DNA of 33,194 bases from B1 sp964355075 (GTDB lineage: Bacteria > Bacteroidota > Bacteroidia > UKL13-3), in contig CAYHCF010000037.1 in NCBI GenBank assembly GCA_964355075.1, forward strand, positions 1-33,194. Direction: 5' to 3'. A program made the translations under genes and the position numbers. Shown in pieces: positions 26,601 to 33,194 of this stretch (positions are counted from its first letter, which is position 1; each line of letters begins with the position of its first letter). The notes under the pieces are model-generated. The model had not been told where the DNA came from. It saw nothing but the letters and a program-made list of their open reading frames with translations, and searched no databases.

Positions 26601-29600
26601 ATGGAGGTAACCATACACTGAATGATGTGTTGATGAATGCACGCAACCCGGGTTCAACTTATATTGAAATATCTCAGGGTACTACTTTAAGAGACGTGAA
26701 GATTAATGCATACGGCACGCAATATATGACCCTGCACCATCAGTTAACCGCGCGTGATTTCGAATTTAACTATATGCTCAGCAGTAATGTGCAGCAAAAT
26801 CTTGATTTTCAAACAAACCCGGGCATCTTCAGGAATCTGAAAGTGCTTAGCTCTGGTTTAATGCGTCCGCAAATCTATTGGAGATATAACAATACAATGG
26901 ATTCAGTTGTATTTAATAATATCAGCAGGTTATATTTAGCCGGTGGTTATACTAAAACGGTTAATCAATACATGGCACCCATCCAGGGAGCTTGTGATAA
27001 TCGTATTCCTTTTTACAGTGACGGATCATGGGGCTACATTAGCACTCCTTTAGGCAAAACAATTTCTGCCGATTGGGTAAATATGCAAAACTTAAAAGGT
27101 CAGGGTGGCGGAACCTTTAATGCAACCCGTGTTTTCGACGACGGTAACAACCAGGGATGGAACATCACGCAACAGCCAACAGCGAATTTCTACTGGGTAG
27201 GTGGTTCAGGAGACTGGTCAGATAAAAATCATTGGTCTTTCACAAGTGGTGGAACTCCCGGAGTTTGCCCAATGCCAACAAGAACAGATAATGTGGTTTT
27301 TGATGTGAATTCGTTTAGTGCAGCCAATCAATATGTGAATATTAATACATCCGCAAATTGTTTGAGCATGACTTGGAATAATGTGAACTTCCCTCGTATC
27401 ATTGGTGGTGGCGACCTTAATATTTATGGTTCAATGACCCTGGATTCTAAATTAAGCTGGCAACATACCAACTGGACCTATTTCCGTTCTAAAACTACCG
27501 GTAATACAGTTACTACCAAAGGAGTGAACATGTACCTGGTAAATTTTGCCGGTACAGGTGAATGGACTTTAGGTGATAATTTTAAAGCACAATATGATAT
27601 TTATGTAAACTCAGGAACATTCAATTCAGGAGGTAAAACAATTACCCTGGGTAGAAATTTCTATTGCTGGACAGGAAATCTGACCACTGTAAACATGACC
27701 GGAACCGATACCATATTTGTTACCAATGAATTCCGTATTTATCCAAATAATTTTAATTTAACAATGGGTAATGCAGTAGTGAAATTCACAGGTACCAATA
27801 ATTTCTACTTTACAGGTGGAGCTAAAACCTATACCGACATTGTTTTCAATGCCGATAATACAGGCTCTTCTGTTATCAATATTGATTATAATAATACCAT
27901 CAGAAACGTAAAAATAAACGCAGCAGGTTACCAACAGGTAAACATGACAAGTGGCTCTACTTATAACGACGTAACCATGTTGTTTAGAAATACCACAACC
28001 AATAACCCTGCAGTAAATGTGAGCGGAAACAATATCTTTAATGATATGACGATTACTTCCATTGGAACGGCCGGTCCGTACATTAATTTGTATAATAACA
28101 ATTCGTACAACAACCTGATTATTGCCGGTGTTGGAACCAGAATTTTCATTGGTGCAAACCAAACACAAACTGTGAATGATGCACTGGCACTGGGTTCAGG
28201 AAGTTATCCGGTATTTCTGCAATCAACTTCTCAGGGAACACAGGGAACAATCTATAAACCAACCGGAAATATTTGTATGGATTATATCTGGATGCGTGAT
28301 GTAAAGGTTCTTGGAACAGGTATATTTAATGCAGGTGCCACCAGTACAAATCTTGGAAACAATACCAACTGGTCGTTCACATCCTGCGCAGGTTACTACT
28401 GGGTGGGTGGAACAGGAAGCTGGTCAGATTATGCACACCATTGGGCATATACATCAGGTGGAACCATTTTACACAATACCGTTCCAACTGAATTTGACGA
28501 TGTGTTCTTTGATGCGAACTCATTCACTACTGCCGGAGAAGTTGTTACTGTTGACGTAAACGAACCAAAAATGCATAACTTGTCATGGGCATCTGCTTTA
28601 TACAATCCTACATTGACAGGTACCCTGTCTTCAACTGAAATGAATGTTTACGGGTCAATCAAACTGATAACAAACATGAATCAGAATTATACAGGCGAGT
28701 GGAATTTCAAAGCGCCGAATGATTCCAATGAAATAAATACCGCCGGTAAAACTTTACAACGCATAAACTTTGTGGGTGGTAATAACGGACAAGGAGGATG
28801 GATATTGAGAAATAACCTGACGGTTGCTGATGCCATCAATTTAAATAATGGTAAATTCCGCTTAAATGGAAAAGAAGTTATCACTAAATACTTTAATACA
28901 TCAACAACCAATACCCGTACGCTCGACCTTTCTTCTTCGAATATCAGCATCGTTGATGGAGCATGGAATCCTTCAAATCTAACCAACCTGACTTTTGTAA
29001 AAGGGACTTCCGAAATTTTCATTAAAGGAACTTCCAGCAGTAATTTCTTAGGAAACGGACTAACCTATAATAAAGTAACTTTCCGTCCTACTACTACGAT
29101 GAGCTCATTGTTAACCGGAGCGAATACATACACCAGACTTCGTTTTGAAGGAGGCGTAAATGCTTCATTGGAACCTGTAACACAATTAGCAACTACTTTT
29201 GAATTTGCAGGAACTTGTGCCAAACAAATCGGAATTCAGTCAACTAGTGTTGGCAACCAATCAACTTTCAGACAATTAAGTGGAACGGTAAACGGCTCAT
29301 TTATTAATTTGAAAGACAACGTAGCTAACGGTGGAGCAACCTTTAATGCAAACCAAAGTGTGAACATTGGGAATTCTTCGGGTTGGACTTTCTCGAATGC
29401 TCCTTCCATAAGTATTGCAACAACGAGCGGATTGGTAAATTGCCAGGTGAATAATGACGGTTGGGCTAAAGTAAACGTATTGCAGGGAACTGCACCGTTC
29501 ACCTATTTATGGTCAACCAATGAAACCACCGATTCAATTCGTGGTTTGATCCCCGGAGTTTATACCATAACTGTTCGCGATTCGAATGGTTGTGCTGCAA

Positions 29601-32600
29601 CTGATGCCGTATCAGTAATAAATTTACCATCAGCACTGGCTCCTGTAAGCTGGACTGCATCCGCAAACGATGTTTGCCAGGGAACAAATATTAGTTTTAC
29701 ACCGAGTGAAGTTTCAACTGCAATACAATTGGATGGTACAAATGATTTTGTATCCGTTCCCAATAGTACTTCATTAAATTCTGCAACCAATGCCACATGG
29801 GAAGGCTGGTTTTATTTTAATTCTTTACCATCTACCAGTACATTATTCAGCAAGAATACAAACAATTTCGCTGATGGTTATTTCATCAATGTTTTGGGTA
29901 ACGGCAAACTCCAGTACAACCAAGCCAGTGATACCGGTAATACAGAAACATTTACAACAACCGGAGTTATTACAACAGGAGCATGGACACATATAGCTGT
30001 TACAAAAAATGGTTCAACGGTTACCATATATGTAAATGGTGTTCAAATGGCTCAAAATAGTGCTCATGCTACATATATTGTTACTAGTACAAATCCGCTT
30101 AAGTTAGGGGCATCCATCAGTAATGCCAATAATATCGTACAATTCTTTAGTGGGAAAATGGATGAAGTACGCGTATGGAATACAAGCAGAACCCAAACTC
30201 AAATTCAGTCAAACAGAAATATTGACCTGAATGGAAATGAGTCGGGGCTCGTTGCTTATTACAATATGGAATACAATACGGGTACCAGTACCTTAAAAGA
30301 CATGACCTCCAACAACAATAACGGAACTTTGACGAACATGAATCCTGCAACCGACTGGATTACACCGGGTGCTGTAAATTCTACCATTTCTTATGTTTGG
30401 AACTTTGGAGACTTTACAACCAGTGCGTTAAAAACACCTTCAAAAAACTATTCTTCTGCAGGAACTTATAATGTTTCTTTAGGAACCTATGACAAAAACG
30501 GATGCCCTAATTTTGTTTCGAAAACAATCCGTGTGAGTCAGCTTGTGGTTTCTGTAATTAAATCTAACATTCAGTGCCGTGGCGCAGATAATGGAAGTAT
30601 TACCATTACCGCATCAGGAGGAATTTTACCTTTTAGCTATTCAATTGATAACGGTGCTACATACGTATCAACGGCGTCGTTTACCGGACTTACCGCAGGA
30701 ACCTATAACGTAAAAGTAAGAGACTCGATAGGTTGTACATCAGCTGTTCAAAGCTATGTTATCAGCCAACCCGCTACCGCGCTATCCTTTACTAAAATTC
30801 AAAACGGACCCATTTGTCCGTTCTCAACTGCAGGAACGATTACCGTTACTGCCTCAGGTGGTTCAACTCCATACCAGTATTCAAAAAATGCAGGTATCAG
30901 TTACCAGTCGGCAAATTTATTCGACTTGTTACCGTCGGGTACTTATACCATACGGGTGAGAGATGCAAACAATTGTCTGGCAGCCGACCAATCATTAACC
31001 ATCACCGATGTGGATACCATTAAACCGGTATTCACCACATGTCCGTCAAATATTACGGTTAACACTTCAGGTGCTTGCGTTGCAACGGTAAATTATGCTG
31101 CCCCGGTAGCAACCGATAATTGTAAAACTCCGGCTATAACAAGAACTCAGGGATTAGCCAGTGGCTCATCATTCCCTCTTGGAACAACTACCGTAAGTTA
31201 CCTGGCAGATGACAGCAGTGGAAATACTGCAACCTGTACTTTTACCGTAGCAGTAGTTGATAATCAAAATCCAACTATAAATTGTCCTTCAACAATAACT
31301 GTAAATGCAGCCAATGGCGCTTGTTCTGCCAATGTAACTTTCTCGGCAACCGCATCCGATAATTGCGGAATCCAAAGTGTTACTTACAGCAGGGTATCAG
31401 GAAGTAGTTTCAACGTAGGAACAACTTCGGTAACTGTTACTGCAACGGATGTTAATAACAGAGTTTCGACCTGTAGCTTTAATGTGGTTGTGGTGGATAA
31501 TCAAGACCCAGTCATTACTTGTCCTGATACGATTTTAGTAAATGCAGATGCAGGAAATTGTTCAGCAGTGGTTGCATCGCTTGGAACACCAACCACAAGT
31601 GATAATTGTGGCGTTGCGCTGGTTTCAAATAATCATCCTTCAACTTCTTATTCAGTTGGAACTACAACCGTAATATGGACCGTAAGAGATGTGAACAACA
31701 GAACAGCAACTTGCAATCAGATTGTTAGGGTAACGGATACACAGGACCCAACGATTACATGCCCTGCAAACATCAGCGTATTTGCGGATGCAGGAAATTG
31801 CTCTGCAGGGGTTTCTTCTTTAGGTACGCCAACAACAGCCGATAATTGCGGAGTTGCTTCTGTAACTAATAATCATTCCTCTACAACTTATCCTGTAGGA
31901 ACAACCAATGTTACCTGGAGTGTAATGGATGTAAATGGAAGAACAGCTACCTGTATACAAACCGTAACCGTTATCGATAATCAGAATCCTACCATCACAG
32001 CACCTGCGAATGTAACGGTGAATGTGGATGCAGGTTTATGCAGCGCAAGCAGTGTAAGTTTAGGAACCCCGGTTACCCATGATAATTGCTCGGTTGATTC
32101 AATATGGAATAACGCAGCATCCTCTTTCAATAAAGGTACCACAAACGTTACCTGGTTTGTAAGAGATATACACGGAAATTCAAACAGTACCATTCAAACG
32201 GTTACCGTTAATGATAACATTGCTCCAACACTGGTTTGTAAAGTAGATACAGCCATATTGAATGCACTTGGAACCGTTACGATTACCAGTGCCGACGTGA
32301 TATCTACTTCATCAGATAATTGTGGAGTACCTACCTTAGTTCTAAGTAAATACACCTTTAATTTGGCTGATATCGGAAGTAATCAGGTTATTGTTACTTC
32401 TACCGATGCCTCCAATAATATTTCAACTTGTTCTACAACTGTTGTGGTGGTTGAACCTGCACCACACGCGTTTTGTAAAAGTGCAACAATCTATTTAAAT
32501 GCCGCCGGAACTGCAACTCTTGTTCCTGCTGATATTGATAATGGAAGTTACAGCTTAATTGGGATTTCTAGCAGAACGGTAAGCCAAGGTACATTTAACT

Positions 32601-33194
32601 GCAGCCATGTGGGAGACAATTTCGACACCCTTACCGTTTACAATTCGTTTAATAGAAGTGCAAGTTGTGTAGCTACAGTAACTGTAATGGATACCATCTC
32701 TCCAACAGCTATTGCTCAGAACGTGGATATTTATCTCAATGCAAATGGTATCGCCACTACAACTGCATCTGCAGTGAACAATGCCTCTTATGACAATTGC
32801 AGCATCGCAAGTCTGAGCCTTTCAAGTACCAGCTTCAGCTGCGCTAATGTTGGCAATAACGGTGTAACCTTAACTGTTCTGGATGTAAATGGTAACAGCT
32901 CAGTAGCCTATGCTACCGTGATTGTTCATGATACTATTTCACCAACAGCCATTGCTCAGAACGTTGATATTTATCTCGACGCTAATGGGACTGCATCTAC
33001 TACTGCTTCAGCAGTGAACAATGCCTCTTATGACAATTGCAGCATCGCAAGCCTGAGTCTTTCAAAGACCGACTTCAACTGCGCTAATGTTGGCAATAAC
33101 GGTGTAACCTTAACCGTTCTGGATGTAAATGGTAACAGCTCAGTGGCCTATGCTACCGTGATTGTACATGATAACATCGCTCCAACAGCCATCG
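23669..33194 (+). CDS. Giant secreted modular surface protein (partial, 3' end outside the window)
   Basis: One uninterrupted frame runs from ATG 23669 to the window edge (at least 3175 residues). A signal peptide (VLFILLLALPAMA, cleavage after Ala31) sends it through Sec. Four modules follow, each opening with Y/FYWVGG-G-W---HW (codons at 23767, 25961, 27188, 28394) and closing with a GN--GW motif. Then come a SprB repeat, a PKD domain interrupted by a LamG domain, two more SprB repeats, and nine HYR-type modules plus the start of a tenth. Composition is Asn-, Thr-, Ser- and Gly-rich with few Lys, as in large extracellular adhesins. Secretion by the type IX system is expected from the phylum, but the C-terminal signal is not visible. 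The role is probably adhesion or gliding-related contact; an enzymatic domain has not been seen. Confidence 0.93.
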   Translation, partial: MKTNLLAKGLGKLVKFTRVLFILLLALPAMATDYYWVGGSGTWTDISHHWATTSGGAVFQPQVPSQFDRVIFDANSFSATGQEVTMNVEGFCKEFRSKDVRSGVKFTSTKPLNVYEGMSIDSNMIWVQSGNLIISTGGFSLGKNATFSLNGTLSMPVGGFALLSGATYNQPGGTITISNGPFSMSTGSSFNHTGGTCTITNGLFTLSQGSSFNQTNGTLYIGNSSLAINSGTTFTQRGGITLNSGSLTVATGSTYTEYGGTLQINNGSVTIQRQATFYQNGTFNISTGSFNLGSKATYTQYGDMNIGNGSFTIGDTLTWTKNNSIYQNNGNFRIGTDNNFYVNGGNIYNQNGDMYVGARTTFAPNCCATYIPQGHFYFDPTTIVNIGGNLQIGRGDLVLDSGLHWTVNQGIYLYGGSVYGGSLIVKAGAFLVHNGTCVVTGSLDLDPAANITGSVQYYMRGTTSGLYVKSGGRDLKRIQFDGSNSVYTFLDDAIFSADGIFMYGYNNRVNFNGKKVKVYHFYQWDGNPFTIDLTGTDTVFVKSQYRIYNNVTLLGNPVIYYNGTDHFYMISLNNKVYDKVYMKAENTGGTQIQFQNNSAAKSVEIIASGTQQLYFDNVNIQKYSATYLQNTNATVLTQFSNGAHIDTLNITSNYNIKTNLVTNGNNYLGRVNIPKIVQWTIGANYTQTLVSINPLNGLCGGEFPLNSNSVGTAGTISMANDTLHANWLKIQDCNATGGAVFVADNTVNFGNVSGWIVNAIPPRNFYWVGGTGNWNDPNHWAFTSGGITSGCALPNKVDNVIFDSLSFTASGQYANVNLTVDVNNMTWTNVKSGARFEGGNEFNLWGSLVLHHNMVYNFGGNFNFVSRTMGKTVFTDGVKMNTVWFGRDANASTGSWTLLDNFNNDGSWFYFIYGKLITNGKNIKTFGFHNWHGPSCTIDWTGTDTVQVQYQFLSYYPTTWISRPGIVIFDSQNHFYIYGGNHTLNDVLMNARNPGSTYIEISQGTTLRDVKINAYGTQYMTLHHQLTARDFEFNYMLSSNVQQNLDFQTNPGIFRNLKVLSSGLMRPQIYWRYNNTMDSVVFNNISRLYLAGGYTKTVNQYMAPIQGACDNRIPFYSDGSWGYISTPLGKTISADWVNMQNLKGQGGGTFNATRVFDDGNNQGWNITQQPTANFYWVGGSGDWSDKNHWSFTSGGTPGVCPMPTRTDNVVFDVNSFSAANQYVNINTSANCLSMTWNNVNFPRIIGGGDLNIYGSMTLDSKLSWQHTNWTYFRSKTTGNTVTTKGVNMYLVNFAGTGEWTLGDNFKAQYDIYVNSGTFNSGGKTITLGRNFYCWTGNLTTVNMTGTDTIFVTNEFRIYPNNFNLTMGNAVVKFTGTNNFYFTGGAKTYTDIVFNADNTGSSVINIDYNNTIRNVKINAAGYQQVNMTSGSTYNDVTMLFRNTTTNNPAVNVSGNNIFNDMTITSIGTAGPYINLYNNNSYNNLIIAGVGTRIFIGANQTQTVNDALALGSGSYPVFLQSTSQGTQGTIYKPTGNICMDYIWMRDVKVLGTGIFNAGATSTNLGNNTNWSFTSCAGYYWVGGTGSWSDYAHHWAYTSGGTILHNTVPTEFDDVFFDANSFTTAGEVVTVDVNEPKMHNLSWASALYNPTLTGTLSSTEMNVYGSIKLITNMNQNYTGEWNFKAPNDSNEINTAGKTLQRINFVGGNNGQGGWILRNNLTVADAINLNNGKFRLNGKEVITKYFNTSTTNTRTLDLSSSNISIVDGAWNPSNLTNLTFVKGTSEIFIKGTSSSNFLGNGLTYNKVTFRPTTTMSSLLTGANTYTRLRFEGGVNASLEPVTQLATTFEFAGTCAKQIGIQSTSVGNQSTFRQLSGTVNGSFINLKDNVANGGATFNANQSVNIGNSSGWTFSNAPSISIATTSGLVNCQVNNDGWAKVNVLQGTAPFTYLWSTNETTDSIRGLIPGVYTITVRDSNGCAATDAVSVINLPSALAPVSWTASANDVCQGTNISFTPSEVSTAIQLDGTNDFVSVPNSTSLNSATNATWEGWFYFNSLPSTSTLFSKNTNNFADGYFINVLGNGKLQYNQASDTGNTETFTTTGVITTGAWTHIAVTKNGSTVTIYVNGVQMAQNSAHATYIVTSTNPLKLGASISNANNIVQFFSGKMDEVRVWNTSRTQTQIQSNRNIDLNGNESGLVAYYNMEYNTGTSTLKDMTSNNNNGTLTNMNPATDWITPGAVNSTISYVWNFGDFTTSALKTPSKNYSSAGTYNVSLGTYDKNGCPNFVSKTIRVSQLVVSVIKSNIQCRGADNGSITITASGGILPFSYSIDNGATYVSTASFTGLTAGTYNVKVRDSIGCTSAVQSYVISQPATALSFTKIQNGPICPFSTAGTITVTASGGSTPYQYSKNAGISYQSANLFDLLPSGTYTIRVRDANNCLAADQSLTITDVDTIKPVFTTCPSNITVNTSGACVATVNYAAPVATDNCKTPAITRTQGLASGSSFPLGTTTVSYLADDSSGNTATCTFTVAVVDNQNPTINCPSTITVNAANGACSANVTFSATASDNCGIQSVTYSRVSGSSFNVGTTSVTVTATDVNNRVSTCSFNVVVVDNQDPVITCPDTILVNADAGNCSAVVASLGTPTTSDNCGVALVSNNHPSTSYSVGTTTVIWTVRDVNNRTATCNQIVRVTDTQDPTITCPANISVFADAGNCSAGVSSLGTPTTADNCGVASVTNNHSSTTYPVGTTNVTWSVMDVNGRTATCIQTVTVIDNQNPTITAPANVTVNVDAGLCSASSVSLGTPVTHDNCSVDSIWNNAASSFNKGTTNVTWFVRDIHGNSNSTIQTVTVNDNIAPTLVCKVDTAILNALGTVTITSADVISTSSDNCGVPTLVLSKYTFNLADIGSNQVIVTSTDASNNISTCSTTVVVVEPAPHAFCKSATIYLNAAGTATLVPADIDNGSYSLIGISSRTVSQGTFNCSHVGDNFDTLTVYNSFNRSASCVATVTVMDTISPTAIAQNVDIYLNANGIATTTASAVNNASYDNCSIASLSLSSTSFSCANVGNNGVTLTVLDVNGNSSVAYATVIVHDTISPTAIAQNVDIYLDANGTASTTASAVNNASYDNCSIASLSLSKTDFNCANVGNNGVTLTVLDVNGNSSVAYATVIVHDNIAPTAI
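23767..29398 (+). repeat. Four large WVGG modules within the giant protein
   Basis: Module starts are at 23767, 25961, 27188 and 28394. Opening motifs are YYWVGGSGTWTDISHHW, FYWVGGTGNWNDPNHW, FYWVGGSGDWSDKNHW and YYWVGGTGSWSDYAHHW, each followed by a TSGG, a Pro-containing loop and a (D/N)xVxFDxxSF motif. Each module ends with a GxxFNA-like stretch and GN--GW. Lengths are about 731, 409, 402 and 335 residues. The internal parts are beta-rich and resemble a solenoid. I know similar openings from other Bacteroidota surface proteins but no named family I can cite safely. Confidence 0.85.
24161..24613 (+). repeat. Seven 21-22-residue solenoid repeats in the first module
   Basis: Residues 165-315 divide into seven units of 22, 22, 22, 21, 22, 21 and 21 residues. 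The pattern is (G/K)-(S/A)-T-(F/Y)-x-Q-x-G-G-x-(I/L)-x-(I/L)-x-N-G-S-(F/L)-x-(I/L). Examples are GATYNQPGGTITISNG, GSSFNHTGGTCTITNG and GTTFTQRGGITLNSG. The period and Gly/Asn turns are those of a right-handed parallel beta-helix. Weaker units may extend on both sides. The other three modules lack this block. Confidence 0.8.
29401..29634 (+). other. SprB repeat domain 1 of the giant protein
   Basis: The stretch has GTAPFTYLWSTNETTDSI followed by GLIPGVYTITVRDSNGCAA, the typical SprB repeat pattern named after the Flavobacterium gliding adhesin SprB. It directly follows the last WVGG module. Two further SprB repeats lie at about 30544-31012 (ending YNVKVRDSIGC and YTIRVRDANNC). Confidence 0.8.
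29646..30538 (+). other. PKD domain with an inserted LamG (concanavalin-like) domain
   Basis: The first PKD half reads SWTASANDVCQGTNISFTPS (29646-29705) and the second ISYVWNFGDFTTSALKTPSK through AGTYNVSLGTYDKNGC (from about 30384). Between them lies a full LamG_3-like domain beginning AIQLDGTNDFVSVPNS (29719) and including WEGWFYF, WTHIAVTKNGSTVTIYVNG and GKMDEVRVWNTSRTQTQI. LamG folds bind glycans or proteins. In ordinary PKD domains the two halves are only a few residues apart. Confidence 0.75.
30544..31012 (+). other. SprB repeat domains 2 and 3 of the giant protein
   Basis: Two units of about 78 residues each. The first has CRGADNGSITITASGG, then PFSYSIDNGATY and GTYNVKVRDSIGC. The second has CPFSTAGTITVTASGG, PYQYSKNAGISY and GTYTIRVRDANNC. 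Both match the SprB pattern closely, and they connect the PKD domain to the HYR array. Confidence 0.85.
31013..33194 (+). repeat. Array of HYR-type Ig-like modules in the giant protein
   Basis: Nine complete modules begin at the D-x-x-x-P codon at 31013, 31259, 31496, 31736, 31976, 32213, 32453 (Glu instead of Asp), 32690 and 32930; a tenth begins at 33170 and is cut by the window edge. Spacings are 246, 237, 240, 240, 237, 240, 237, 240 and 240 bp. Modules 1-5 are classic HYR (CPxxIxV, TDNC, GTTxVxxxxxDxxGNxATC). Modules 6-9 are a related variant with YLxAxGxAxxTA and FxCxxVGxNxVTLTV. Confidence 0.9.
32690..33169 (+). repeat. Two nearly identical 240-bp repeats (HYR modules 8 and 9)
   Basis: The copies at 32690-32929 and 32930-33169 differ at about 25 of 240 positions by my count, roughly 90% identity, many of them silent. 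A central run including AACAATGCCTCTTATGAC is unchanged. The next copy begins at 33170, so the array probably continues past the edge. Confidence 0.93.

Noticed and set aside
27758..28168. 136-codon minus-strand frame inside the giant gene, and several others there (24638-24880, 28687-29022, 29236-29502, 31981-32193)
   Set aside because: They are antisense shadows of a repetitive Asn/Thr/Gly-rich coding sequence and lack recognisable domains.

Overview
The window reads as chromosomal DNA of a member of the phylum Bacteroidota. The main reasons are AT-rich non-coding DNA without clear Shine-Dalgarno sequences, several upstream matches to the Bacteroidota promoter (TTG, 17-23 bp, TAnnTTTG), a BBP2-type outer-membrane barrel, a long-form PurF, a propeller-type hybrid-like sensor kinase, and very large surface proteins with SprB, PKD, LamG and HYR modules. 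The order or genus cannot be fixed from the sequence. No rRNA, tRNA, CRISPR array, transposase or prophage gene was seen.

Layout, left to right. (1) 138-3575, minus strand: adenosylcobalamin-dependent class II ribonucleotide reductase with a strong terminator. (2) 4172-6689, plus strand: a geranylgeranylglyceryl phosphate synthase-like enzyme and a GT39/ArnT-type membrane glycosyltransferase, separated by an 88-bp array of 11-bp repeats. (3) 6708-13884, all minus strand: a RelE-type toxin and its antitoxin, a small lipoprotein, LptB, a 631-residue PurF, an MscS channel, a glutamate/leucine-type dehydrogenase and AnmK. The last three are closely spaced (31 and 40 bp) and probably form one operon. 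(4) 14173-18563, plus strand: an outer-membrane barrel, carotenoid genes crtI and crtB, and a conserved small protein. (5) 18642-22263, minus strand: a LuxR/NarL-type response regulator and a 990-residue propeller-sensor histidine kinase, 13 bp apart. (6) 22560 to the right edge, plus strand: a secreted 352-residue protein and, 50 bp later, an enormous secreted modular protein of at least 3175 residues that runs off the window.

The most distinctive part is the right-hand third. The giant protein has a signal peptide, four modules of about 335-730 residues that each open with a Y/FYWVGG-G-W---HW motif and close with a GN--GW motif, a seven-copy 21-22-residue solenoid found only in the first module, a SprB repeat, a PKD domain that appears to be split by an inserted LamG domain, two more SprB repeats, and then nine HYR-type modules of 79-82 residues with a tenth starting at the edge. 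The last two full modules are about 90% identical in DNA. The two-component pair is transcribed divergently from this surface-protein operon, and the shared 296-bp intergenic region carries matches to Bacteroidota promoters on both strands plus an inverted repeat beside the operon-side promoter. This suggests, but does not prove, that the sensor pair controls the surface protein.

The remaining genes are mostly housekeeping: deoxynucleotide synthesis, purine synthesis, LPS export, cell-wall recycling and amino-acid metabolism. They are joined by pigment synthesis and one toxin-antitoxin pair.
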